Positions 41,102 to 49,886 are shown, numbered from the stretch's first letter. The stretch: 64,000 bases of DNA from Paenarthrobacter nitroguajacolicus (GCF_029952445.1 NZ_JAQPPK010000004.1:124001-188000), one strand, 5' to 3'. A program made the numbers and translations. Notes: a model not told the origin generated them from the sequence alone.

Positions 41102-42739
41102 ATGAAGACCCTCATCAGCAACGCCACCCTGGTGGACGGAACCGGAGCGGACCGCCGTGCAGCGGACGTCCTGCTGGACGGCCCGGTGATTGCCGCCGTC
41201 GTCGACGCCGGTAGCCTCACCGCCGCGGCCGCCGATCGCATCATTGACGCCACCGGCCTGGTCCTGAGCCCGGGGTTCATCGACATGCACGCACACTCGG
41301 ACCTGCAACTGCTGGTCAACCGGGAGCATTACGCCAAGCTCAGCCAAGGCGTCACCACGGAACTGCTCGGACAGGATGGGCTCTCCTACGCTCCGGTGGA
41401 CGACACCACGCTGGCCGGCGTCCGCGAGAAGATCGCCGGCTGGAACGACAATCCAGTGGACTTCGACTGGAACTGGCGGAGCGTGGGGGAGTACCTCGAC
41501 CGGCTCGACTCCCAGCAAGACGGCGGCCGCATCTCCACCAACGCCGCGTACCTGGTACCCCAGGGAACCGTCCGCGCCATGGTGATGGGCTTCGCCGAAG
41601 GCGACCCCACCCCGGAACAACAGCAGCAGATGCAGGACGTCATCCGCACCGCGATGGAGGAAGGCGCCGTGGGCATGTCCTCGGGCCTGACCTATACGCC
41701 AGGGATGTACGCGCAGACCGAGGAGCTCGCCGGACTCTGCCGGACCGTTGGCGAACTCGGCGGCTTCTACGCCCCGCATCACCGTTCCTACGGCAAGGGC
41801 GCGCTGGATGCCTACGCGGAGATGATCGGACTGAGCCGGGACACGGGCTGCGCGCTCCACTTGTCACATGCCACCATGAACTTCGCGGAAAACAAGGGAC
41901 GGGCCGGCGAGCTCCTGGACCTCATCGATGAGGCACTGGACCAGGGCGTCGACATCACCCTGGATACCTACCCGTATCTCCCGGGCGCCACTACCCTCTC
42001 TGCGATCCTGCCCAGTTGGGCGTCGTCCGGCGGAACGGAGGCAACCCTGGCCCGCCTGGCGGACCCGGACACCCGGGCCCGCATCCGGGAAGCCGTGGAA
42101 ATCTACGGATCGGACGGCTGCCACGGCGTCGTCGCGGAGTGGGAAACCCTGGAGATCAGTGGTGTCCAGAACCCGGCGCTCGCAGGCTACGTGGGCAAAA
42201 CCATCAAGGACATTGCAGCGGAAACCGGAGAAGAGCCCTTCGAGGTGTTCGTCAGGATCCTCACCGAAGACCGCCTGGGCACCGGCATCCTGCAGCACGT
42301 GGGCCACGAGGAAAACGTCCAGGCCATCATGAAGCACCGCACCCACACAGGCGGCAGCGACGGACTCTTGGTCGGTGCCAAACCTCACCCCCGTGCCTGG
42401 GGGACGTTCCCGCGCTACCTCGGGCATTACTCCCGCGACCTCGGACTCCTCAGCCTTGAAGAGATGGTCCACCACCTCACAGGGCGCCCCGCCGCACGAC
42501 TCAAGCTCCACAACAGGGGACTGGTCCGCGAAGGGTTCGCCGCCGACGTCGTACTTTTCGATCCGGAAACCATCCGCGATGCCGCCACTTTCGAGAATCC
42601 CCGCCAAGCAACCAGCGGCATCGAGTTCGTGTTCGTCAACGGCACGGCAGCGGTCGACGGCGGCCAACCCACCGGCGCTCGTGCCGGCCGTGCCCTCCGC
42701 CGCCACAGCGACGGCCTCACCAAAGAAGGACAACAATGA
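41102..42739 (+). CDS. N-acyl-D-amino-acid deacylase (amidohydrolase)
   Basis: ATG 41102 gives 545 residues. This amidohydrolase of the D-aminoacylase group has the metal motif GFIDMHAHSDLQL (His63, His65), GLTYTPGMYAQTEELAGLC, HHRSYGKGALDAY, LHLSHATMNF, and GGSDGLLVGAKPHPRAWG near the C terminus. In well-known D-aminoacylases a Cys in an NCG motif bridges the metals; here the same place reads LGQDGLSYAP, so an Asp may replace it. It would remove an acyl group from an N-acyl-D-amino acid, here perhaps N-acetyl-D-glucosaminate. It is 8 bp after the deaminase gene. Confidence 0.85.
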   Translation: MKTLISNATLVDGTGADRRAADVLLDGPVIAAVVDAGSLTAAAADRIIDATGLVLSPGFIDMHAHSDLQLLVNREHYAKLSQGVTTELLGQDGLSYAPVDDTTLAGVREKIAGWNDNPVDFDWNWRSVGEYLDRLDSQQDGGRISTNAAYLVPQGTVRAMVMGFAEGDPTPEQQQQMQDVIRTAMEEGAVGMSSGLTYTPGMYAQTEELAGLCRTVGELGGFYAPHHRSYGKGALDAYAEMIGLSRDTGCALHLSHATMNFAENKGRAGELLDLIDEALDQGVDITLDTYPYLPGATTLSAILPSWASSGGTEATLARLADPDTRARIREAVEIYGSDGCHGVVAEWETLEISGVQNPALAGYVGKTIKDIAAETGEEPFEVFVRILTEDRLGTGILQHVGHEENVQAIMKHRTHTGGSDGLLVGAKPHPRAWGTFPRYLGHYSRDLGLLSLEEMVHHLTGRPAARLKLHNRGLVREGFAADVVLFDPETIRDAATFENPRQATSGIEFVFVNGTAAVDGGQPTGARAGRALRRHSDGLTKEGQQ

Positions 42740-43371
42740 CCCCCGAAGATTTCGTCCGGCAGCTCGAGGCCGACCGCACCCTGGCTGTGGTCCGCGCTCC
42801 CTCCATCACGGACGCCGCGGATCTCTGCCGCGCACTGGCCGACGGCGGCATCCGCAGCGTCGAACTGACCTTCACAACGCCGGACGCACTCAAGCACGTC
42901 AAGCGCGCCGCCGAGACGGCCGCGGACCATGGTGCCGCCGTCGGAATCGGCACTGTGATGACCGGCGACCAAGCCCGCGCCGCGATCGACGCCGGTGCGC
43001 AGTTCCTGGTTACCCCGGGGCTTCGGCCTGAGGTCGCGGCAGTTGCTGCAGCGGCGGGGATCCCGTTCAGCCTTGGCGCCATGACGCCTACCGAGGTGGC
43101 GCAGGCCCTGGACCTGGGATCCGCCGCCGTCAAGATCTTCCCCGCCCGGCAGCTCGGCCCGGCGTATTTGAAGGACCTGCAGGGCCCGTACCCGGGAATC
43201 CGCCTGCTGCCTTCGGGAGGCATCGACGCCTCCAACGCCAAGAGCTACCTCGACGCCGGTGCTGCCGCAGTCTGCTGCGGCACCAGTGTGGTTCCGCCCG
43301 CCGCAGTCGCTGCAGGCGATTGGGCAGACATCGCGGCACGTGCCGCAGCCTTCACCAGCACCCTCAAGTAG
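42736..43371 (+). CDS. eda: KDPG/KHG aldolase
   Basis: The 211-residue protein starts at an ATGA overlap with the deacylase gene. It has the family blocks TLAVVRAPS, GIRSVELTFTTPDAL (Glu43 base), GIGTVMTGDQARAAIDAGAQ, FLVTPG, and the Schiff-base Lys133 in SAAVKIFPARQLGPAYLKDL, then LLPSGGIDASNAKSYLDAGA. It splits KDPG into pyruvate and glyceraldehyde 3-phosphate. Here it would be the final step of the sugar-acid route of this cluster. Confidence 0.9.
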   Translation: MTPEDFVRQLEADRTLAVVRAPSITDAADLCRALADGGIRSVELTFTTPDALKHVKRAAETAADHGAAVGIGTVMTGDQARAAIDAGAQFLVTPGLRPEVAAVAAAAGIPFSLGAMTPTEVAQALDLGSAAVKIFPARQLGPAYLKDLQGPYPGIRLLPSGGIDASNAKSYLDAGAAAVCCGTSVVPPAAVAAGDWADIAARAAAFTSTLK

Positions 43372-43394
43372 GACTCACCCAGAAAGAAACGCCC

Positions 43395-44786
43395 ATGAAT
43401 GAATTTCTTGAATGGCTGCGGCACGACACCGCCGGCCTGCTCCTCCTGGCAGGCGCGGGCATCGCGTTGCTGCTGTTCCTGATCATCAAGGTCAAGCTCG
43501 AACCGTTCATCGCCTTGGTGGGGACCGGTGTGATCGTGGCCCTGGTAGGTGGCATCTCGGTGGAGGCCTTGGTGGGTTCGGCCACCAAGAGCAGCGACGC
43601 CCTCATTGAGAAGGGCTTCGCCGGCATCCTCGGCCACATCACTGTGATCATCGGCCTGGGCACCGTGCTGGGTGCCATTTTGGAGCGGTCCGGTGGTGCC
43701 GAAGTGCTGCTCGGGCGGCTGGTGAAGATCTTCGGCGAGAAGGGGACGCCGCTGGCCATGGGCATCACCGGCTTCGTGCTGGGTATCCCGGTGTTCTTCG
43801 ATATCGGCATTTTCGTCCTTGCGCCGCTGGTCTACGTTGCTGCCATCCGCGGTGGCAAGTCCCTGGCCTTGTACGCCCTTCCGTTGCTGGCCGGCCTCTC
43901 CGTGACCCACGCCTTCCTTCCTCCACACCCCGGCCCCGTCGCCGCTGCCGGCCTGTTCCACGTGGACCTCGGCTGGATCATCCTCATGGGCCTCATCTGC
44001 GGTATTCCGGCGTGGTTCGCTTCCGGTATCTTGTGGGGCACTTACATCGGCAAGCGCGTGATGGTGTCCGTTCCGGAAGACCGGATCGTGGCCGAAGCCG
44101 ACACCGCCAAGGGCAACGAGCCCTCCATTGGCCTGGTTTTGCTCGCCATCGGCCTGCCCATGATCCTCATCCTCGGCGGCACCTTCGGCAACATCTTTGC
44201 TCCGGCAGGCGTGTTCCGCGACGTCCTCCAGTTCTTCGGCAACCCTGCCATCGCGCTGACCGTGGCCGTGCTCCTGGCCATGTGGTTGCTGGGCATCCGC
44301 CGCGGCATGACCTCCGCCGAGCTCAGCGAAATCACGGGCTCCTCGCTGCGTCCCGTGGGCATGATCCTGCTGGTGGTCGGCGCCGGTGCGTTCTTCGGCG
44401 CTGTCCTTTCCGCCACCGGTGTTGGCAAGGCGGTGGCAGACTCGCTGGCCCAAGCCGGCCTTCCCATCATTCTCTCCGCGTTCGTGATCAGTGCGGGCAT
44501 GCGCATCGCCCAGGGTTCGGCGACCGTGGCAATCGTGACCACCGGCGGCATCCTCGCCCCGAGCCTCGCCACCGGATATTCGCAGCCGCAGCTCGCGCTG
44601 ATCGTGGTGGCCATCTCCTCAGGCTCCATCATTGCCAGCCATGTGAACGATGGTGGATTCTGGATCATCTCCAAGTACTTCAACATGTCCGTCAAGGACA
44701 CCCTGAAGACTTGGACCGTCCTGGAAACGGTGCTGTCCATTGTGGGCTTCGGGATGGCGGCATTGCTGTACACGTTCGTGAGGTGA
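43395..44786 (+). CDS. GntP-family sugar-acid permease
   Basis: ATG 43395 gives 463 residues with twelve or more membrane helices. GntP-family features are VKLEPFIALVGTGVIVALVG, GFGIILGHI-like AGILGHITVIIGLGTVLGAI, HAFLPPHPGPVAAAGLFHVD and a final ISSGSIIASHVNDGGFWIIS segment. GntP carriers import gluconate and related sugar acids with protons. As last gene of the deaminase-deacylase-aldolase operon it is the likely importer of the substrate, consistent with an aminated or acylated gluconate. Three hairpins follow it. Confidence 0.9.
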   Translation: MNEFLEWLRHDTAGLLLLAGAGIALLLFLIIKVKLEPFIALVGTGVIVALVGGISVEALVGSATKSSDALIEKGFAGILGHITVIIGLGTVLGAILERSGGAEVLLGRLVKIFGEKGTPLAMGITGFVLGIPVFFDIGIFVLAPLVYVAAIRGGKSLALYALPLLAGLSVTHAFLPPHPGPVAAAGLFHVDLGWIILMGLICGIPAWFASGILWGTYIGKRVMVSVPEDRIVAEADTAKGNEPSIGLVLLAIGLPMILILGGTFGNIFAPAGVFRDVLQFFGNPAIALTVAVLLAMWLLGIRRGMTSAELSEITGSSLRPVGMILLVVGAGAFFGAVLSATGVGKAVADSLAQAGLPIILSAFVISAGMRIAQGSATVAIVTTGGILAPSLATGYSQPQLALIVVAISSGSIIASHVNDGGFWIISKYFNMSVKDTLKTWTVLETVLSIVGFGMAALLYTFVR

Positions 44787-44790
44787 CGTG

Positions 44791-44843
44791 CCGGCTGGTG
44801 AGGTTCCGGCTGGTGAGGTTCCGGCACCCAAGCCGGGTGCCGG
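44791..44843 (+). terminator. 15-bp tandem repeat and hairpin after the GntP gene
   Basis: CCGGCTGGTGAGGTT occurs twice (44791-44805, 44806-44820), followed by CCGGCACCC (44821-44829) pairing perfectly with GGGTGCCGG (44835-44843). This is the first of three hairpins in the gene-free stretch 44787-45112. Confidence 0.5.
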
Positions 44844-44883
44844 CGTCGTGAGCTTGTACCGTCGCCACCCACTTTGAAATCAA

Positions 44884-44925
44884 AACGGCCCCGACACGCC
44901 TGTAACAGGGTGTGTCGGGGCCGTT
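44884..44925. terminator. Long terminator hairpin with nested stem
   Basis: AACGGCCCCGACAC (44884-44897) pairs with GTGTCGGGGCCGTT (44912-44925), and CCTGTAACAGG inside the loop can form a second small stem. CTTTG follows. It probably ends the GntP operon. Confidence 0.75.
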
Positions 44926-44983
44926 CTTTGCGTCAAAGAAGGTGGTGGCCGCACGCGGTCCAACCCCCGCGTTAAAGCAAAGA

Positions 44984-45022
44984 GCTCCGGAGTGCGTTAT
45001 TGGGGGATACGCACTCCGGAGC
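44984..45022. terminator. Third hairpin between convergent operons
   Basis: GCTCCGGAGTGCGT (44984-44997) pairs perfectly with ACGCACTCCGGAGC (45009-45022) around an 11-nt loop, followed by GGTCTTTG. It may end the convergent CHAT operon, whose last gene stops at 45113. Nothing else is seen between 45023 and 45112. Confidence 0.65.
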
Positions 45023-45112
45023 GGTCTTTGAGCAGGCGCTCTCGCTTCCTGCACTCATCACTCTACGTTGCGTTGGACCCCATTGCCACCACCTCGAATA
45101 AGTACTTTCGCT

Positions 45113-45619
45113 TTAGTTTCTCCGGGCCGCGTCGTGGCGTTTTTTCTGGGGCACAATCAGCACCGGCCGGCGCTGGTGATGGCTGAGCCACGCAGCCACT
45201 GAGCCGTTCAGGGCCTCGGAAATGCGGTGCCCCAAACCGGGTTCCGGCGAGCCCACGATGATCATGGAAGCATTGATGTCCGAGGCCAACCTGCCCAAGG
45301 CGCGGGCAGGGTCGCCGGCCAAGAGACGCAGGGTCCAATCGGCCGTCCCACCGTCCATAGCCTCAGCGATCACCTTCCCGAGGTCTCCGCGGACGGCCTC
45401 CACCTCGGCATCATCCTTCTCCGGGTGCAGCGACATCCTGTGGGCCTCTCTGGAGGGGTCCCACTCCACCAAGTAGCTTGCCTCGTCCACGTAGGCGCAC
45501 ACCAACGGGACGCCGAGTTGTTCGGCGAGGGTCCTGGCAGTCTGCAGCACTTCCACGTGTTGGTCCGGAAGGACGCCGACCACCAAAGGGATCGGGCCGC
45601 TGAAAGCCTCGTCAGCCAT
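45113..45619 (-). CDS. Universal stress protein (UspA) family
   Basis: The 168-residue protein has one Usp domain with an ATP-binding signature near the C terminus (IIVGSPEPGLGHRISEALNG followed by SVAAWLSHHQRRPVLIVP). A DxD-like first strand (PLVVGVLPDQHVEVLQTA) replaces the usual Asp start. It is the last gene of an operon with the CHAT protease and TCD1 proteins: its ATG is 4 bp after the TCD1 stop. A Usp domain in such an operon is unusual and may supply a nucleotide-sensing component. Confidence 0.85.
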   Translation of the reverse strand: MADEAFSGPIPLVVGVLPDQHVEVLQTARTLAEQLGVPLVCAYVDEASYLVEWDPSREAHRMSLHPEKDDAEVEAVRGDLGKVIAEAMDGGTADWTLRLLAGDPARALGRLASDINASMIIVGSPEPGLGHRISEALNGSVAAWLSHHQRRPVLIVPQKKRHDAARRN

Positions 45620-45623
45620 ACCC

Positions 45624-45983
45624 TTATTGTTGCGCCGCGCGGGGCTGTTGAACAGGCTTGTTCCACGTCAGCCGGACCTTGAAGTTGGACGCCGTGCTGG
45701 CCGACGCTATGAACGCACCCGCCTCCGCATGCAGGTCTATCCCGAATTCCACGCTGAGTTCATCGGGGCGGTTTTCCAGGCTGAGCAACTCGTCAATGAC
45801 GCCCTGGACTGCGGGACGGACATGCTCGAGTGCCCGTTGGAACGTCTCCTGGGCGCGCGCGAAAACCCCGGAATGATCAGCCGAGTGATCACCACCCCGG
45901 GTCACCAGGCTCCCGGCCGTGCTCGCCACCTCCACAACAACCGTGCCGCCGTCGTCCGTTGGGAACTCCACCAGGTGCGTCAT
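45624..45983 (-). CDS. Trypsin-co-occurring domain 1 (CU044_2847-type) protein
   Basis: ATG 45981-45983 overlaps the stop of the CHAT gene by 4 nt and gives 119 residues. The sequence HLVEFPTDDGGTVVVEVAST, then ALEHVRPAVQGVIDELLSLE and NRPDELSVEFGIDLHAEAGAF, and IASASTASNFKVRLTWN, is the pattern of the TCD1/CU044_2847 family: an N-terminal beta unit, a central helix and a C-terminal beta unit. Such proteins accompany trypsin-like or CHAT peptidases in proposed bacterial conflict systems. No catalytic residue is visible; a regulatory or recognition role is likely. Confidence 0.8.
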   Translation of the reverse strand: MTHLVEFPTDDGGTVVVEVASTAGSLVTRGGDHSADHSGVFARAQETFQRALEHVRPAVQGVIDELLSLENRPDELSVEFGIDLHAEAGAFIASASTASNFKVRLTWNKPVQQPRAAQQ

Positions 45984-48520
45984 GTCGTGGTCCCGGCAGC
46001 GGCCGGACGAAGCCGGCGGGCCATCACAAGGAACGCCACGCCTATCGCGCATAGCAGCGTGAGGTGGAACAGCAGGGACAACGCCTGCGACATGTACCAG
46101 GTCTGCATGAATACTCCCGTTTTTTGGAACCATATGATGGGCTGCAGCGCGGTGGGCAGCAGCAGGAGCCAGGCGACGCCGGACGCATTCCAGGCGCGGA
46201 AAGCCAGAATTCCCGCCCACAGTCCGAAGACCGCCACAAGGAAGCTCGCAACCACCGCGGCCGCTTCCACCGCGTAGTTCAGGCCGGCGAGGCCAAACAC
46301 GGCCTGCGAAACCATCACGCCGCCCATGGCCAGTCGAGCGCGGGTGGTCCTGTCCGGCAGGCCCGCCACCAGGACGAGCAGGTACCCGAGCGGTGTCACC
46401 AGGCCGTAAAGGATCCTGAGCACGATGTCGCCGCCATTGTCCTGCCAGGAGCTCTCGTCGAACCACAGGAAGAACACCACAAACGCTGCGCCCACCCCGC
46501 CGGCCAGCGCCAAAGCAGTCCCGCCCCACGCCAGCGGCATCCAGGCAACGGCCCCGGCTAGGAGCCGGTTGGGTGCAGCGTTCGACGGCGGTGCTTGCCC
46601 GGGTGCGAGGGTCCCGCTTGGTTGCGGGATTGCTGCATGAGCCAGTGGTTGGGGCGTCCGCGGCTGAGGGACCTGCGCGGGAGGGGGTTCAGGCGAGGCG
46701 ACGGAGGTATACGAGCCGCGGGGTTTGACCGCCTCGTCAGAGGCTGCCGTCGGCTTCGCTGTTTCCCGCCGGGCGCGTTCGGTTTCGGCCCGTGCAGCGG
46801 TAGCGAGTCCATCGGGGTCGGCGGCTCCGGGATCCAGTGTCGCCAGCTCCCGGGAAACGTCCAGCACCGTCTCCCACGAACCCAACGATGAGTGGTAGCG
46901 CAGCTCGCCTTGGAGATCAGAGATTCGTTGCTTTCGCTCACAATCCTGCTTCCGGGCTGCAGCGTCGGGGTAGGCAGGGTCGTCCTGGACAGCGGCGAAT
47001 CCATCTGCTGCAGCCAACCAGTCGCCGGCTTCCTCGGCGGCCAAGGCATCACGATATGCCCGGAAAAGTTCCAGCCGCTTCTGCGCAGTATCCCGGAGAC
47101 CGGTGGCATCACGGTAGCCGGGCTCCAGCGTGAGGAGGTCGTTGAACAACTCAACGGCTTGCTCGTAGCGCCGTGCCCGCAACTCCGCGGAAGCCTGGAC
47201 GTACAAAGCCCGGAGTTGGGCGTGCCTCAGGGTTTGGCCAGCGGGGATTGCCGTGCCAGCGGTGCCTCCGGCCGGCGTCGGGCTTGGCTCGCGGGAGGCG
47301 TCCGTGCCAGCGGACCCGGCCGACGGCGTCGGGTACCCGACGCGTGAGGTGCCGGTGTCCGCCGCGGTGCGTGCCGCCGTCGTGGTTTCCGCTGAAGCGA
47401 GTCCGCGCGGCGGGCCGGTCAGGGTGAAAAGCTGCGTGGAACCACCCCTGACGTAGAGGGCGGGTGTGACCCATTCGAGGGTGCCGTCGGGGCTGGCCAT
47501 GACCGAGATGCGGCCGACGCGCGCCGCTTCGTCCACCGTTCGGCCGTTGGCGATGGCGGCGTAGAAGCCGTGTGCGAAGGCGATCGCGGCCGAGTCGCTG
47601 ATGGCGAACTGCATCGCTGCCACCGCGCCTATCCCGCTCCTGACCAGTGCGGCAGCAGTTCCGGAGAAGAGGTCGGTCTGGCCCATCTCGCCGGAGGAGC
47701 ACGAATTCAGCACCACCAAACGAGGCCTGGGGGAGGCCACGCTGAGCAGAGCCATGAGCCGGACGGCCCGAACCATGGCGGCCCGCCCGTCCTGGCCAAC
47801 CAAGGCGATCCGCCCCTCGTCCGTACGGGGGTCGTAGTCGCCGTGTCCAACGAAATGGACCACATGCCAGGGCCCCGCGAGGAGCATCGACTGGACATCG
47901 TCCCAGGTCCCGGTTCTGTACCACACCAGTTCCACGCGGCCCTCGCTGATGGGTCCGGCCAAGGCCCGGCTGAGGTGGTCCTTCTCGGTTTCGACGTCGA
48001 GGGCAGGCAGGTCGCGTGGCGACGCGACGATGCCCAGAATCCTCAGCGGAGGCGCGACATCCAGCGGGTTCTGGTTGTAATCCGGGGCAGGGATGTGGCG
48101 GATCAGCGGCTCGGTCTGGCAGAGATAGGTTTCAGTTCCAGGGTCGAACAGGGTCTCCCACGGCATCATGGCCAACTCCGGAGCCGCGAGTCGAAGCACT
48201 ACGCGGAGCTGCTGGCCCGAATGCTGCGTTGCCCCGAGGCTCGCCCTGTAAGTTCCGTACACCTCGCGGGTAAAGAGTGCCTGGAAGAGTTCCTGTCCCA
48301 CTTCACGGACGGCTGCCTCCGCGACGGGCAGGGTCCGGCGGGCGGCTACCGCGGAAGCCAGGACGGTGGCTTCAAGCTGCGGAAGCCGGTCCTGGATGCC
48401 GTCCACGTCAAGGGTGAAGGAGCCGGACGCGTGGCCTCCCGCCGGCGCACGGACGACGTGCACCGAATATTCGCCGCGTGCAGAGCCGGCGTCGATTTCC
48501 AGCTCGATGTCACAGTCCAT
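45980..48520 (-). CDS. CHAT-domain protease with TPR-like repeats and C-terminal membrane helices
   Basis: The 846-residue protein has a CHAT (caspase-like) domain at about residues 100-370. Catalytic His226 is in HVVHFVGHGDYD and catalytic Cys274 is in RLVVLNSCSSGEMG. A Ser/Pro/Thr-rich linker leads to TPR-like helical repeats (residues ~420-590; LRALYVQASAELRARRYEQA, LAAEEAGDWLAAADGFAAVQ), another Pro-rich linker, and five to six membrane helices from ~640 to 840. So the protease faces the cytoplasm and is tethered to the membrane. It is translationally coupled to a TCD1 protein and a Usp, suggesting a signal-activated conflict or programmed-death module. Confidence 0.88.
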   Translation of the reverse strand: MDCDIELEIDAGSARGEYSVHVVRAPAGGHASGSFTLDVDGIQDRLPQLEATVLASAVAARRTLPVAEAAVREVGQELFQALFTREVYGTYRASLGATQHSGQQLRVVLRLAAPELAMMPWETLFDPGTETYLCQTEPLIRHIPAPDYNQNPLDVAPPLRILGIVASPRDLPALDVETEKDHLSRALAGPISEGRVELVWYRTGTWDDVQSMLLAGPWHVVHFVGHGDYDPRTDEGRIALVGQDGRAAMVRAVRLMALLSVASPRPRLVVLNSCSSGEMGQTDLFSGTAAALVRSGIGAVAAMQFAISDSAAIAFAHGFYAAIANGRTVDEAARVGRISVMASPDGTLEWVTPALYVRGGSTQLFTLTGPPRGLASAETTTAARTAADTGTSRVGYPTPSAGSAGTDASREPSPTPAGGTAGTAIPAGQTLRHAQLRALYVQASAELRARRYEQAVELFNDLLTLEPGYRDATGLRDTAQKRLELFRAYRDALAAEEAGDWLAAADGFAAVQDDPAYPDAAARKQDCERKQRISDLQGELRYHSSLGSWETVLDVSRELATLDPGAADPDGLATAARAETERARRETAKPTAASDEAVKPRGSYTSVASPEPPPAQVPQPRTPQPLAHAAIPQPSGTLAPGQAPPSNAAPNRLLAGAVAWMPLAWGGTALALAGGVGAAFVVFFLWFDESSWQDNGGDIVLRILYGLVTPLGYLLVLVAGLPDRTTRARLAMGGVMVSQAVFGLAGLNYAVEAAAVVASFLVAVFGLWAGILAFRAWNASGVAWLLLLPTALQPIIWFQKTGVFMQTWYMSQALSLLFHLTLLCAIGVAFLVMARRLRPAAAGTTT

Positions 48521-48649
48521 CGCGGGTCCCTTGTGGTTCCTACGTACAGATTGGCCCTACTCCGGCCACCCCACAAGGGGTTTTAGCTGCAACCCTTGAA
48601 GGAGCAACTGGCCCGGCCTACGGTTAATCCGAAGGAAGGCGGTGCCGCG

Positions 48650-48850
48650 GTGGAAATTTACATGTGGTGGCTTGATCTGCACCTCGACAGCAAGGAATGG
48701 CTGCGCGAGAACCTGCGTGTGGAAGAACTTCCCCTGCAGGTCCTGCAGCATATCGCCGAGGCCGGCGGACCCCATCCGGACAAGGTCAGCGGCGTACTGA
48801 CCACGGCCGACTGGGACTTCATCCAGACCCAATCGGAGTTCGTGGACTGA
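48650..48850 (+). CDS. Small uncharacterised protein divergent from the CHAT operon
   Basis: GTG 48650, with AAGGAAGG about ten bases upstream, gives 66 residues beginning VEIYMWWLDLHLDSKEWLRE. The frame is open from 48596 but lacks a better start. The protein is acidic, aromatic-rich and mostly helical, ending WDFIQTQSEFVD, with no known motif. It shares a 130-bp promoter region with the CHAT operon and could be a small partner, but there is no direct evidence. Confidence 0.45.
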   Translation: MEIYMWWLDLHLDSKEWLRENLRVEELPLQVLQHIAEAGGPHPDKVSGVLTTADWDFIQTQSEFVD

Positions 48851-48851
48851 T

Positions 48852-49886
48852 TCAGGCTGCCGGGGTCCATCCGAGGGCCGGGCCAAGTTTGTCCGCGATG
48901 TCCGTGAGGATCTGGACGTAGTCCTCATGATCGAAGCTGAAGGGCAACGCGAACGCCACCTCGTCCACCTCCTGGAAACCCTGGTGCGCATACAACTGCC
49001 CGGCGATCTCGTCGCTGGTGCCGATGAGGTCCCGGGCGAACATCATGCGCTTCGGTCCTTGGGGTGCGCTGGTGCGGGGAGTGCGTTCGTCCACGTAGCG
49101 CTGGTACTTCTCCCGCTGGGCGCTTGACGCGGAATCGGTGGGGATCACCACCAGACCCTGCGAGACGCGTGCTGTGCTGTGGCCCTTTGTGCCGGCTGCC
49201 TCCCGGAAAGCGCGGATCTGCCGTTGTTGGACCGCGGCAAAGTCCGGTTCCTCGTCAGGTCCGGGGAAAATCACGCTGCTGGTGAGCAGGTTGAAGCCGT
49301 TCCCTCCGGCCCAGGTGGCTGACTTAAGGCTCGCAGCTCCGTACCAGAGCCGTTCCCGCAGGCCAGCAGAATGGGGCTCAACCCGGTTGGAGAACTCCTC
49401 AACCACGCCTTGCTTGCCGGAAAACTCCCGCACTTTCCCGCCCGCGACCAGCCGGGCAAAGCGTTCCACCCGCGCGTAGCTGAAGTCTTCGGTATCCCCG
49501 GAATCCGGATAGAGCTCATGCTTCAAGGTGTCGTAATGCATCGGTTCGCCCACGCTGACTCCGGGATTGATGCGGCCCCCGCTGAGCAGGTCCACCGTGG
49601 CCAGGTCCTCGGCGAGGCGCAGGGGATTCTCCCAGCCCAGCGGTGTCACCGCCGTGCCGAGCTCGATCCTCGACGTCCGTTGGCTGGCTGCGGCCATCAC
49701 CGCAACCGGCGACGAAATTCCAAACTGCAGGTGCCGGTGGCGCAACCATGCACTGTCGAATCCCAGCCGCTCGCCGAGCTCAATGATCTCCAGGGTTGAG
49801 CGGTGCCCTGCGGCCGGATCCACGGGATCGAACAGGCCAATCGTCAGGAATCCAAGCTTGCGCAGCGGGCGGTCTGGGATGGGCAT
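48852..49886 (-). CDS. LLM-class flavin-dependent oxidoreductase
   Basis: The 344-residue protein is a bacterial-luciferase-like TIM barrel: GFLTIGLFDPVDPAAGHRST at the N terminus, GFDSAWLRHRHLQFGISSPV, ASQRTSRIELGTAVTPLGWE and EDLATVDLLSGGRINPGVSV, with a C-terminal helical tail. Members use reduced FMN or F420 to oxidise small organic substrates. The substrate cannot be predicted. It ends just beyond the small gene on the opposite strand. Confidence 0.85.
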   Translation of the reverse strand: MPIPDRPLRKLGFLTIGLFDPVDPAAGHRSTLEIIELGERLGFDSAWLRHRHLQFGISSPVAVMAAASQRTSRIELGTAVTPLGWENPLRLAEDLATVDLLSGGRINPGVSVGEPMHYDTLKHELYPDSGDTEDFSYARVERFARLVAGGKVREFSGKQGVVEEFSNRVEPHSAGLRERLWYGAASLKSATWAGGNGFNLLTSSVIFPGPDEEPDFAAVQQRQIRAFREAAGTKGHSTARVSQGLVVIPTDSASSAQREKYQRYVDERTPRTSAPQGPKRMMFARDLIGTSDEIAGQLYAHQGFQEVDEVAFALPFSFDHEDYVQILTDIADKLGPALGWTPAA

